Shown: positions 10,201 to 17,252, counted from the stretch's first letter. The stretch: 41,313 bases of DNA from JBELMB01 sp042088665 (GCA_042088665.1 JBELMB010000030.1:1-41313), one strand, 5' to 3'. Notes: generated by a model from the sequence alone, not told the origin. Program-made: numbers and translations.

Positions 10201-10419
10201 GGGCAGGGCTTGCGTGCTGGATGTGGCGATATTGACCTGAAAGGCCGCACCCGCGGGCGTGCCTGCCGCGTCAAGGACCCGGGCAAAGATCTCATCGCCG
10301 CTGGCGCCGACGGCGGACCAGACCACCATGGAGCCGCCTCCCGACAAGCCGGTCACGTCCGGCTTGTTGGCGCCGGTCTGGACCCCGGCAGCGATCTCGA
10401 TCTCACCGCCGACCGCCAC
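4198..10419 (-). CDS. Giant RTX protein, fragment 5 (repeats, cadherin-like and RTX parts)
   Basis: Largest intact piece. Homology begins near 10484, and the first possible start in frame is a GTG at 10419. About 20 repeat cores and two long modules occupy roughly 10480-5980. A region with G-Q-E-D-V-P-F-Q and D-E-D-V-P-A-T, then N-F-N-G-T-D-S-F-T-Y and G-F-T-G-T-D-T-F-T-Y, is typical of tandem bacterial cadherin-like/VCBS domains. From about 5045 the calcium-binding repeats start (G-N-E-T-L-T-G-T-A, G-R-D-G-D-D-V-L-N-G). The frame fails near 4248 in G-N-D-S-S-V-G-G. A reference annotation may list this as a stand-alone calcium-binding or cadherin-like protein. Confidence 0.8.
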   Translation of the reverse strand: MAVGGEIEIAAGVQTGANKPDVTGLSGGGSMVVWSAVGASGDEIFARVLDAAGTPAGAAFQVNIATSSTQALPDIVELANGNLVVAYESNAGGAGGDGSGHAAVARILNASGAPLSGEIILNSFTTSAQRAVAVAPNGPGGFVATWQSINQDGSGNGIYASRFDSTGGLVGVEFLVNTTTAQDQFDPAIATLVDGGFVISWTDDTVDGSSTTVMAQRYDVNGAPVGGEFRVNDAANSDQAGSNVLALADGGFVISFFSQAGVDGSSYAVIGQRYDVNGARIDGNFVINEAGEAAQDAHDLTLLGDGRMAAVWDSASLGASGDGSGQAVLTRLFGDPLTAMQSADPVVNNVPSTITLDEAAVNAGDVPLFAPDVSDLDSANYDGGALQVRLQRAGLASDLFNAPDNEAQVDLTLTSPRVLITNGTEVRLDGTIVGTLVSAGQAGTDLVVDLNANADDEAVEELLAALAYRNTSDDPDDSLTFTLRLSDGDGGATDPIAFGVAVTPAPEADGAFEGYQPLDGELQVNLVSANAQQNSAIAAFPFGTFVVVWESFDQDDVGQSNYGIFGQLYRAEGHPVGPQFLVNSTQSGNQRNPDVQVLSNGQFVVTWDGNGPGDTQGVMMQRFSNSGEKLGNEIALNASASGTEANVRIADGNSRFLAVWEDTNGDGSGYGIRAALYGDGGTVLLADTQINSFTNGTQRGPAAAGLTGGNFVVVWESLNQDVLNQYQINMQMLDSSGAPVLGETRVSNFDFSGARHPVVTGLNDGSFVVAWIESNAMDGDGAGIFAQRFDATGTAVGDTFLVNEGIAASQEHATISALSHGGFVIGWESANGEDGDGYTVLAQQYDANGNRIDGAMIVNEAVNSTQDQLDIAGRSNGGFAATWTSAFAPPAGDGDGTGVFARVFGSAAEIANLSPQPVIEGLSPVLSVQENLANLALQRLDLDAAVAIGNFTEVSPGGASRIRVDVLSDLSAVAGQVPGRDGTAQHQIGFIGGDGITVQPNTALLVDGYVVGAVTSDGQNGAPLEVFLNGLADARTVERLIENIGYANTSVAPVDKISLAVQVGDSRGLSEPSLVEVNITSTPDGYRAAGLEDQANTFVLSTQFEPHVTAYAGGFVMVWSSYNQDPGAFDFGVFGQRFDAVGVKVGREFQINTTTAGSQKMPRVAGTDTGGFTVVWEDENGTDTSGSGVFVQSYDANGVAIGSETQVNSFVTGQQFQPDITVLENGDLVAIYTSFGNTTVTGSSGFDIWGQVLASGTGLKIGSEFRVNTQTGSTQDTPGVDATDDGGFVVTWTSVTSGSAGDGSGDAVLMRRYDVPANNYAPIGNEVIVNSTRVNAQFDPDVAVLDDGSFVVVWTGGDGQDGSGSGVFAQKYASDGTAIGQEFRVNDVVQSSQDDPAIAALSTGGFVVVYTDSSGADGNGQGVFAQEYDAQANRVDGPEIVNTLAQGTQNEATVSALGGGGYVVGWVSSSDGSSGDGSGDGVFFKVFGNTAPVVGAASATGQEDVPFQLAFDMFEAAFTDTDGHTLKGVRLDSLPGNGTLRLEGVVLASGAEVTAEDLVAGRLTYHGTLDFNTVVNGPDAFSRSGFDGIDYSITPASFDLTIAPVNDAPYALDATYVTDEDVPATVAVLVNAGDIDGDGLSLDAVGPASNGTTQIVAGQVLYTPDLNFNGTDSFTYSVGDGSGLTDTATVTMTVNPVSDAPLAVDDGFQVLAETRLGDLALHPLDNDSDPDGDPLTILSFSAPANGVTSASSINPAIYYAPDIGFTGTDTFTYIIQDTSGATDTATVTVTVNATGNETLTGTALADTLQGRDGDDVLNGLGGMDILYGGSGDDTSNGGPGFDTLAFANKTSGVGVDLNTNLVQSGGTRVGASYVGTTQTDTAQGFENLLGTDYDDLLIGKTGSAGNIRGNDGDDRIVSSIRNDSVDGGEGSDTVITGAGTDLIFDSDASSSGALGDDMFSGGPGFDTLDHSGMTAGVDVNLQLNQSLAGGGFVVGTYLGAAQTNALFGIENVVGSGFDDRIQAKTGSAAILDGGAGNDTLIGGNQNDRLSGDAGNDSSVGGCGQRYDLRQRRQ

Positions 10420-10454
10420 GCCGACCGCATCGAAACGCTGCCCGATGACGGCGT

Positions 10455-13400
10455 TCAGGGATGTCCATCCGGATCCAGCTGACCCGCGGATTCCCAGACC
10501 GCGATGTAGCCGCCATCCGACAGCGCCGAGACCTTTGGCGTGTCCTGATCAAAACCCGTAAAGGCATTGACCCGCGTTTCATCGCCAAGCGGCACCAGCC
10601 CGCCGTCCGCCACTTTGGTCACCGAAAGCGTGAGCAGGTCGGATGTGCCGGTGGAGTTGCCCTGCCCATCGATCGCGGTCACCCGGAACTGGACCTGATC
10701 GCCACGCTCTGCCGTGCTGGTGAAGGTGATCGCCTCGAGAAGGGCATCCACCGCATCGGCGGTGGCTGTCGCCAGAAGGTTGACGATCAGATCCCGCCCC
10801 TGCGTGCCGTCCGACACGGCATCAACGATGCCGATGACGACGCCGCCATCGGTCACATCGCTGCCCGAAAGGCCGATCTGACCTGGCCCTGTGCCCTGGT
10901 TCTGGATGCTCAGCGTCTGCAGATGGGCGGCGTTGCGCTGCCACGACGGTTGCGTATACGAGATCGAGACAAGGCCCCCGGCGTAGACCGCCCCGACGTT
11001 GTCCACATAGGCAAGGTTGGGGTCAAGCACGGCGCCCGCTTCGGCTTGGGCTTCGGTGATGGTGCGGACCGTATCCAGTTCCGTCAGCTCGACGCCGGTC
11101 GCGGGGCTGCTGCTGGCCATGTCGACAAATATCGACTGCGGGCCGGTCCGACCGCCGTCGCCATCGGTCAGCGTCACCGAAATGAGGCGGTCGTTTGCGG
11201 CACCGCTGTTGATCGAGGTGTTGATGGATTCGTAGCTGGCCCGCTCGATCACGGCGCGTACGGCGCGCGCATCGGCAGAGGCGTTGAACGTGATCAGCAG
11301 ATCCGCCCCGGCGAGGCCGTCCCGCGTCGCATCGATGAATCCGATGGGTGTGCCGAAGTAGCGCACATCCTGTCCAACCACCGAAATACCCGCCCCCGAC
11401 AGCAGCGACAGGATGTCATCCGGCGTGGCAGCCTTGCGATGCTCCAGCAGCAGGGTGCCGCCGTCGAAATCCGCGCTGTCGGGGTCCACCACATTGACCG
11501 AAGGATCAAGGATCTGCTGTGCCACACCCACACCAAAGGTGTAGCGGGCCTGCACGACCGCGGTGAGATCCTCGACCACCGGCGAGGCCTGTGTCGGCAC
11601 AAGCGTGCCGGCGGGCGCAAACACCCGGTGAAAGATCCCCTGATCGCTGCCATCGCCGTCGGTGACATCACTGTCATAGGACACCGCGAGCGCGCCCGAG
11701 GCCAGCACCGTGATATCCGGGCTGGAATCGCTGGAAGAATTGCCTGCGGGCACGACGGTCGACATGTCATCGATACGCTCCCCGCTTGGGCCATACTGCT
11801 GGACAAAGATGTCACGGGCCTGCGACGTCGCGCCAAAGCCCCCAAAGACAATGGCAAAACCACCGCCCGGCTGCGCCACCACCGCAGGGGCGGTCTGCGT
11901 GTTGTCAAAGAACGAATTGACAAGGAATTCCGATCCGACCTTGGTCAGGCTGTTGTCAAAGATCTGCGCGCGCACTTCGCCCGTCAGACCTTGGGCGCCG
12001 GACTGGTCGTGCCAGACAACCACGTAGCCGCCGCCGTCGAGGGCCGCGACCTTTGGCAGGGTCTGATTGCCTGCGGTGATCGTGTTCACCAGCACGCTGC
12101 CCGCGACCGGGGTGCCGCCCGATGCGAATTCGCGCAGGTAGATGCCACCCTCGGCGCCATCATTGCCGCTGCGGTCTTCCCATGCGACGACCCAGCCGCC
12201 GGTGCCATTGCCCGCCAGACTGACGTTCTCGGCGCTCCCGCTGGCCAGATCAGAGGCCAGCACCTGCTCTCCGACCGGGACACCGTTGCTGTCAAAGCGT
12301 TGAAAGCTCGCCTCGACGCGCGTGGTCGTGGTCTCGTACCCCTGCCAGCCGACGATGAATTCGCCATTGTCGAGCGCTATGACCGACGCGTCCCTGAAGG
12401 CGCCGGTCTGTGTCACCACGCCGATCTCGGAGCCGACCTTGGCACCGGCGGCGTCGAACCGCTGGGCGCGGATCTGTTCGCCGAACTGGGAGGATGTCGT
12501 TTGCCAGACAACGATATGGCCGCCCCCGTTGACCAGCGAGATCCCCGCGACATCCGGCTGGGTCGCGTAGGTGCCGGGCAATCCGGTGCTGATCAGTGTT
12601 TCTGTGCCGAGGGGCTCGCCATCGGCCCCATACCGCTGCGAAAAGATGTCAAAGAGGCTGTTGTCATCGGGATTGCGCCCTTCCCAGACGACCACATAAC
12701 CCCCGTCCGACAGCGCTTCGATCTTTGGATCGCGCTGGGTGTTGATCGTGAAGGTATTGACCTGCCGGATGCCATTCGGTGCATCGACGGCATCGGCCTC
12801 CGGCGTGATGTTCATCGTCAGAGTGACCGGCTGAGAGGTCTGCCCGTCGCCGTCTGACAGCGACACACGGTAGCTGACCGAGCCCGCCGGATCATTGGAG
12901 GCATTGGCGTAGGTGAGGTTCTCCAGCAGCGCCTCGACCGCCTGCGGTGTCGCCGCGGCATTCAGCGAGAGCACAAGCGCGTCGCCATTGCCACCCGAAG
13001 AGGTGATCGTCGCGATCGCCACGCCCCCGAACGAGACGGTGGATCCGACGACGCCGATCTCGAACGCGCCCATGCCGGTGTTCCGGATCGCCAACTGATG
13101 CTGAAGATCGCTGTCCGCGGCCCGGAACTGGTCCTCGGGCGTGATCGTGTCGATCCGGTCCAGCCGCAGGACACCCCCGTCGAAATTCGCACTGTCGCTG
13201 TCCGAGACGACAAGCGCCGGGAGGATCAGGACTGGCCCAGCGTTCACAACGGCCTCGCCCAGCGTGACGTCAAAACTGCCGGACAGTACGGGCGCTACAT
13301 TGGCGGGCACGGCCGTTGCACTGATCCGTTGCTGGAAAATCCAACCGGACTGGCCATCATTGCCGTTTACATCGTGATAGACGACGATCACTTCGCCATT

Positions 13401-14264
13401 GGCAAGGGTCGCGGTGGCCGGTGTGTCCTGGTTCTGCGGCTGATCGTCGATGGTGCGGAGCGGCCCGTCGATCCGGTTGCCGGTTGCATCGTAGAACTGA
13501 CTGTTGATGCCAAAGTCCTGACCGTTGGTGTCATAATCCCGCCATGTCACCACGAACCCGCCCGAGGGCAGGCTGGCCACCGAAGGATCTGCCTGAAAGG
13601 GGAAATTGCCGTTCTCGTTGACGAGGAACTGCCCGGCGACTTTCGCACCGGAGGCGTCGAACCGCTGGGCAAATATACCACCGTTGCCGCCATCCAAGTC
13701 GCTTTCGTCTTCCCAGACCACGACAAACCCGCCCCCTGAAAGCCCCGCGATTTCAGGGTTTAGCTGGCTTTGTGCCACATTGGTGTTGACGGTGATCTCT
13801 GACGTGGTCGCCAGACCCGCCGCGTTGAACAGACGAATGACGACATCCGTTGTTCCCATCGAGGACTCTTCTGTCCAGCCAACCACAAGCCCGCCACCGG
13901 ACAACTGCACGATCTCTGGCGCCGACAGGTTGGCAGTGGTCGTGGAATTGGCAAAGATCTCCGCGCCGACCTTGGCACCATTGGCATCCAGCCGCTGGAG
14001 CTTGATTTGATAGGTCGAGCTGCTCTGCTCAAAGCTGGACCATGCCACGACAAGGCTGCCGTCGGATTTGGCCTCCACGGTGGATTGGGCCTGCGTCGCG
14101 AACAGGGTCGTCGGCACGCTGATCTCGCCTCCGACCTTGGCCCCGCTGGCGTTGTAGATCTGCGCCTTGATGAATCCGTTGGCCGCATCGTCAACGTTGT
14201 CATAGCTGACGATCCAGCCCCCGGCATGGGGACCGGCGCTGATCGCAGAGACGCTGGGCCGCAC
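10455..14264 (-). CDS. Giant RTX protein, fragment 4
   Basis: The frame is open from just after the TAG (14288) to the stop at 10455-10457; the first listed start is a GTG at 14264. It contains about 14 repeat cores (for example G-G-G-F-V-V-V-W-E-D and D-G-G-Y-V-V-V-W-E) and three of the six long modules. Each module has a D-S-[AD]-[ND]-F-D-G-G-like strand and an S-D-G-D-G-type end. The last in-frame residues are V-W-E-S-A-G-Q-L-D-P-D-G; adding one base near 10461-10466 restores T-S-L-N-A-V-I-G-Q-R-F-D and joins fragment 5 smoothly. Confidence 0.75.
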   Translation of the reverse strand: MRPSVSAISAGPHAGGWIVSYDNVDDAANGFIKAQIYNASGAKVGGEISVPTTLFATQAQSTVEAKSDGSLVVAWSSFEQSSSTYQIKLQRLDANGAKVGAEIFANSTTTANLSAPEIVQLSGGGLVVGWTEESSMGTTDVVIRLFNAAGLATTSEITVNTNVAQSQLNPEIAGLSGGGFVVVWEDESDLDGGNGGIFAQRFDASGAKVAGQFLVNENGNFPFQADPSVASLPSGGFVVTWRDYDTNGQDFGINSQFYDATGNRIDGPLRTIDDQPQNQDTPATATLANGEVIVVYHDVNGNDGQSGWIFQQRISATAVPANVAPVLSGSFDVTLGEAVVNAGPVLILPALVVSDSDSANFDGGVLRLDRIDTITPEDQFRAADSDLQHQLAIRNTGMGAFEIGVVGSTVSFGGVAIATITSSGGNGDALVLSLNAAATPQAVEALLENLTYANASNDPAGSVSYRVSLSDGDGQTSQPVTLTMNITPEADAVDAPNGIRQVNTFTINTQRDPKIEALSDGGYVVVWEGRNPDDNSLFDIFSQRYGADGEPLGTETLISTGLPGTYATQPDVAGISLVNGGGHIVVWQTTSSQFGEQIRAQRFDAAGAKVGSEIGVVTQTGAFRDASVIALDNGEFIVGWQGYETTTTRVEASFQRFDSNGVPVGEQVLASDLASGSAENVSLAGNGTGGWVVAWEDRSGNDGAEGGIYLREFASGGTPVAGSVLVNTITAGNQTLPKVAALDGGGYVVVWHDQSGAQGLTGEVRAQIFDNSLTKVGSEFLVNSFFDNTQTAPAVVAQPGGGFAIVFGGFGATSQARDIFVQQYGPSGERIDDMSTVVPAGNSSSDSSPDITVLASGALAVSYDSDVTDGDGSDQGIFHRVFAPAGTLVPTQASPVVEDLTAVVQARYTFGVGVAQQILDPSVNVVDPDSADFDGGTLLLEHRKAATPDDILSLLSGAGISVVGQDVRYFGTPIGFIDATRDGLAGADLLITFNASADARAVRAVIERASYESINTSINSGAANDRLISVTLTDGDGGRTGPQSIFVDMASSSPATGVELTELDTVRTITEAQAEAGAVLDPNLAYVDNVGAVYAGGLVSISYTQPSWQRNAAHLQTLSIQNQGTGPGQIGLSGSDVTDGGVVIGIVDAVSDGTQGRDLIVNLLATATADAVDALLEAITFTSTAERGDQVQFRVTAIDGQGNSTGTSDLLTLSVTKVADGGLVPLGDETRVNAFTGFDQDTPKVSALSDGGYIAVWESAGQLDPDGHP

Positions 14265-14288
14265 CTGATTGTCGAGCTCTGCCTCACC

Positions 14289-15761
14289 CTAATTCAACGC
14301 AAATTCGCCGCCCACCGGCGATCCATCTGCCGCGTATCGCTGGCCGCTGATGCCAGTTGTGGTGTTCGCGACACCGTCCAGTCCGGCAGTGGACCAGACC
14401 ACGACCCAGCCACCATCGTCCAGCGCCGCGACATCCGGCTGGGACTGGCTACCCTGGGTCACGGTGTTGACCTGCGCATAGGTTCCCACGCGCTGCGGGC
14501 CGTCGCCTTCGGAGGTGATGTTCACCGCGATGATCTTGACATCAGAGGTGCCGCCATCGTCGTCTTCGAGGACCAGTCCGACATCGACCCGGGGGTCCGG
14601 GTCGTTCGACGCATTGCGATACACCAGGTTCTCGATGAGCCGTTCCACCGCATCCGGCGTGGCCTGGGCGTTGAACGACACCACCAGCGGCACGCCATTC
14701 GCGCCCCCTGCAAAGGTCCCGATGGACACCCCGCCATAGGTGACAGTGCTCCCCGAGACACCGATCTGACCTGCACTCTGGCCTTCGTTGTGGACTGCGA
14801 AGACATCCATGCCCGCGCTGATGGTCAGATCAAAGGCACGCTCTGCACCGGGGGAGGAACGGGCCTCTGACACCCGGGCAACGGTCAGCTTGCCGCCGTC
14901 GAATTCCGTGGAATCCGCATCTGACACGACCGCCGCGCCGGAGGCCTCCAGAAACACGCCCTGCGCGCTGGACAGGGCCGCTTCGGTTGTGGTCACGACT
15001 GGATCAATGGCGTCGAGCAGCGGCGAGGCCGGGATTTGCACCGTGTTGCCCGGCAGCGCGAACACGCGTTGCACGATGCCCTTCGCACTGCCGTCAGCGG
15101 TGCTGCTGTCCCAACTCGCCACGATCAGACCGTTTTGCAGGGACACCACAGTGGGAGAATCATGCGCGCTTGCCAGCGAGGTGCCCAGCAGGAACTCCGC
15201 GGTGGTCGCGACGCCGGAACTGCTGAAATGTCGGCCGTACACCTGATGATCGAGGGTGCTGTTGGTGTTGATGTTGTATTGCGAATGCCAAGCCACGAGG
15301 AAACCACCGTCTGCGGTCGCTGTGATGCTGGGCTGGCTCTGGTTCAAGATGATGGTCTGGTTGACGGTGAACTGCGCGCTGATGGCTACACCGCCGGAGT
15401 CAAAAACCCGGGCCGCGACTGCGTCTCCGCTGCCGTCAAGGCCAGCGACAACCCAGCTGACCACAACGTTGCCACCGGAGAGCGTGGTGACTTCGATGTG
15501 CTTCGGGTCGCCGGTGCCCGCGGTGTTGACCACGAATTCCGGCCCGATGGGCACGCCGAGGCTGGTGAAGAGCCGGGCCCGGACTTCGTCGGACGGCTCA
15601 TCGGCCCAGGCCACAATCACCCGGGGGGGGGAGCCCGAACGCGCCGATGGCGGTGTCCTGTTGCTTGCCGGTGGTGGTAGAGTTTGCAGCAAAGGGTGCG
15701 CCGACCGCCAGACCGGAACTGTCGTAGATCTGCACGGCAATATCAGCATTGCCCGAGGCAA
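14289..15761 (-). CDS. Giant RTX protein, fragment 3
   Basis: In-frame homology runs from the C tract (about 15630) to the TAG at 14289-14291. It contains repeat cores such as G-G-N-V-V-V-S-W, D-G-G-F-L-V-A-W and D-G-G-W-V-V-V-W, plus the first of the six longer modules (V-S-D-A-D-S-T-E-F-D-G-G ... Y-R-N-A-S-N-D-P). The open frame above 15631 is spurious. It ends G-E-F-A-L-N followed by the stop. The next fragment continues in the same frame, so this is a nonsense change and not a shift. Confidence 0.65.
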   Translation of the reverse strand: MPRAMLILPCRSTTVPVWRSAHPLLQTLPPPASNRTPPSARSGSPPRVIVAWADEPSDEVRARLFTSLGVPIGPEFVVNTAGTGDPKHIEVTTLSGGNVVVSWVVAGLDGSGDAVAARVFDSGGVAISAQFTVNQTIILNQSQPSITATADGGFLVAWHSQYNINTNSTLDHQVYGRHFSSSGVATTAEFLLGTSLASAHDSPTVVSLQNGLIVASWDSSTADGSAKGIVQRVFALPGNTVQIPASPLLDAIDPVVTTTEAALSSAQGVFLEASGAAVVSDADSTEFDGGKLTVARVSEARSSPGAERAFDLTISAGMDVFAVHNEGQSAGQIGVSGSTVTYGGVSIGTFAGGANGVPLVVSFNAQATPDAVERLIENLVYRNASNDPDPRVDVGLVLEDDDGGTSDVKIIAVNITSEGDGPQRVGTYAQVNTVTQGSQSQPDVAALDDGGWVVVWSTAGLDGVANTTTGISGQRYAADGSPVGGEFALN

Positions 15762-16032
15762 TGCTGGTGTATGTCACCATGTAGCCACCGGACGGCAGCC
15801 CGGTCACCTGCGGGGCGTCACCGGCAACCACCGAGACAGGCGAGACACGCGTCTGATCCCCCTGCGCCGCGCCATTGGCGTCAAAACGTAGTCTGTTTCG
15901 GAGTCGGAGAAAGCCACGACAAACCCGCCGTCGGCGGTTCCCGCCACCGAAGGCTGGAGGAAATCCGCGCCCCAACCGCTTTCGATCCGGAAAGGCAGGC
16001 CCTGCGGTTCGCCAAAGGCATTGTGGACCCAT
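15598..16032 (-). CDS. Giant RTX protein, fragment 2
   Basis: The true homologous part runs from R-F-D-A-N-G-A (15888) to the C9 tract at 15631; upstream and downstream residues in this frame are out-of-frame translation. It holds one clear repeat (S-G-G-Y-M-V-T-Y-T) and the phrase D-S-S-G-L-A-V-G-A-P-F typical of the repeat tail. At the tract the reading changes to G-L-P-P-P-G-D-C and stops at 15598. With eight Cs instead of nine the reading continues G-L-P-P-R-V-I-V-A-W into fragment 3. Confidence 0.5.
   Translation of the reverse strand: MGPQCLWRTAGPAFPDRKRLGRGFPPAFGGGNRRRRVCRGFLRLRNRLRFDANGAAQGDQTRVSPVSVVAGDAPQVTGLPSGGYMVTYTSIASGNADIAVQIYDSSGLAVGAPFAANSTTTGKQQDTAIGAFGLPPPGDCGLGR
15623..15631 (-). 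repeat. C9 homopolymer tract at a frameshift in the giant RTX gene
   Basis: Nine G on the plus strand are nine C on the coding strand. With eight, the giant reading frame would continue unbroken. Such tracts are classic sites of slipped-strand phase variation in surface-protein genes and equally classic sites of sequencing error. Confidence 0.75.
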
Positions 16033-16181
16033 CCCACCATGCCCTTGTACAGCGGGTTTTCGCCGTCAGTTTCCCAGATCGTGACATAGCCACCACCGGT
16101 GAGCGCGGCGGATACAACCCCCTGCTGGTTCCCTTCTGTAAACAGATTGACAAGGCGCTCACCCGTGACGGCATTTACCAC
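15804..16181 (-). CDS. Giant RTX protein, fragment 1 (N-terminus)
   Basis: N-terminal piece of the broken giant gene. It starts V-N-A-V-T-G-E-R-L-V-N-L-F and has no signal peptide, as expected for a type I secretion substrate. Two repeat cores are visible: G-G-G-Y-V-T-I-W-E and D-G-G-F-V-V-A-F-S. Homology ends at S-E-T-D (codon 15893-15891); the remaining residues to the stop at 15804 are out of frame. Other repeats have about eight more residues between the W/F core and the next R-F-D, so roughly 20-26 bases appear to be lost here. That is not a simple sequencing slip. Confidence 0.55.
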   Translation of the reverse strand: MVNAVTGERLVNLFTEGNQQGVVSAALTGGGYVTIWETDGENPLYKGMVGWVHNAFGEPQGLPFRIESGWGADFLQPSVAGTADGGFVVAFSDSETDYVLTPMARRRGIRRVSRLSRWLPVTPRR

Positions 16182-16274
16182 GCTTTGTCCTTTCAAATCG
16201 AGTCTCGGCCGCAGCCTAATTCATGTCCCCACACTCGAAACCGCACCCGGAACAGGGGTGCAGCAGGGCAAAAA

Positions 16275-16299
16275 ATTATTGCTCAATTCCCGCAATAAT
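16275..16299 (-). terminator. Hairpin plus T-run in the leader of the giant RTX gene
   Basis: ATTATTGC (16275-16282) and GCAATAAT (16292-16299) form a perfect 8-bp stem with a 9-base loop. On the minus strand the stem is followed by a run of T (complement of A at 16270-16275). It lies about 95 bases upstream of the probable start codon, so it could be an attenuator or the terminator of an unseen upstream transcript. The stem is AT-rich and therefore weak; an operator is an alternative. Confidence 0.35.
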
Positions 16300-16333
16300 A
16301 GAAAAAATAGAAATAAACGAACGCGAACTCAGA

Positions 16334-16353
16334 ACAATTCTTAAAGAAATTGT
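16334..16353. promoter_or_regulatory. Imperfect palindrome upstream of the giant RTX gene
   Basis: ACAATTCTTAAAGAAATTGT is a near-perfect dyad with one extra base, in the AT-rich stretch (about 16260-16440) upstream of the giant gene. It is a candidate regulator binding site. No clear sigma-70 promoter could be assigned on the minus strand. Confidence 0.3.
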
Positions 16354-16901
16354 AACTTTCTGTTCATGACATTTCCATGTCTGTTTTCTAGGTTTTCCTC
16401 TACGCAAGCCTGAATAAAGCGAACGAAGTCATGCCTGTGGCCGAACACTCAGCCGAAGGTTTCGGCGTAGCACTCGGTGGCTTTCGATCTCGCAATGGGC
16501 ATCTGTCAATTATTGGCCGCAACCAAAAGGTGAAATACACATCCAAATCGGACAAGCAAAACAAATCAAACCGCGCAGTGATTTACGCTGTATTCACGCT
16601 TTGGCAACGCCGCCTTGCATGACCGATAGAGGTTGCCACAAACAGGATCTCTGCGCGAAAGCGGATCCAGTCTTTGCTGGCCTGCCTTCCCGGTCGGCGC
16701 AATCGGGACCTGCGCCACTGTTGCGACTGGCGAGAGCCGCAACAATACACGCATTGCGTGCGCTCCCCGAAGGTCCCGCGACAGCCCGGCTCGGGGTCTG
16801 TTGCGGGCCAGTACCCGGCCTGTTCCGGGCAAGGCGGCCAACTGGTTTTCCGACCAATCCGCCACGGCGCCATGCCCCGGATGTCAGACCGGGAACCGGC
16901 A

Positions 16902-16934
16902 TGAGCGCCCGGCCTGAGCGCCCGGCCTGAGCGC
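16902..16934. repeat. 13-bp tandem repeat, 2.5 copies
   Basis: TGAGCGCCCGGCC occurs at 16902-16914 and 16915-16927, with a partial third copy to 16934. It lies in the gene-free GC-rich stretch. No function is evident. Confidence 0.8.
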
Positions 16935-17252
16935 AAAGACCAGCCCAACCCGGATCTCGGAACAGTCGCCAAAAAACCAGCATCTGCGATGCACGTGACA
17001 TGCCGCGTCTTCAGGTAAGTCTAAATTGACATGGGATGGGGCGCGCGCCCGATCCGGTCCGGCGGCAGAAGAGCGCGGTGGACCGCGAAGCATGTCCCTA
17101 AAGTCCAAACAGGTGCCGCCCACTTCGCCCACAGATTTCGACGAGGCGTTTCGACGGGGACCGGCACAGCGTTGAGGCCCCGTCAGCGCGCCGCGTCGTC
17201 CTTTCGACAGTGTTTCCGGCAACGCGCCCGGACCACTGCCCCGTGCCGCGGT

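Larger units (their letters stand above)
3285..16181 (-). pseudogene. Giant RTX/cadherin-like type I-secreted repeat protein, broken by five lesions
   Basis: Reading 16181 down to 3285 gives one coherent protein of about 4,290 residues once five lesions are bridged. The start is probably the GTG at 16181, with GAAAGGA (16188-16194) six bases upstream; a TTG at 16196 is the alternative. Architecture: about 42 repeats of ~50 residues around G-G-[FYW]-V-V-x-W, interleaved with six ~170-residue modules; cadherin-like domains (about 5975-5046); calcium-binding G-G-x-G-x-D repeats (about 5045-3400); and a C-terminal D-F-I-L-I end typical of type I secretion substrates. Lesions: short deletion with frame change near 15885-15893; C9 tract 15623-15631; TAG at 14289-14291; minus one base near 10461-10466; plus one base near 4248. 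No secretion ABC/HlyD/TolC genes are in the window. The family role would be surface adhesion or biofilm formation (inference). Confidence 0.85.
16182..17252. other. About 1 kb without a supported gene
   Basis: The first ~250 bases are AT-rich and hold the two dyads described separately, consistent with a promoter region for the giant RTX gene. From about 16620 the DNA is GC-rich with several short imperfect hairpins, for example GTTGC...GCAAC around 16721-16744 with a GAGA loop. The open frames here (such as 63 codons at 16431-16622) have no recognisable domains or convincing ribosome-binding sites. No tRNA or known small RNA is recognised. Confidence 0.5.

Noticed and set aside
4228..12857. 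Long plus-strand open frames of 360-800 codons opposite the giant RTX gene
   Set aside because: They are antisense mirrors of a GC-rich repeat gene, rich in Arg/His/Asp with no domains. The minus strand has clear repeat protein.
14289..14291. Programmed stop-codon readthrough or recoding in the giant gene
   Set aside because: Four other independent lesions in the same gene make decay or sequence variation simpler. No recoding signal was seen.
16431..16622. 63-codon open frame in an AT-rich stretch
   Set aside because: No ribosome site, no recognisable domain and isolated position; probably chance.
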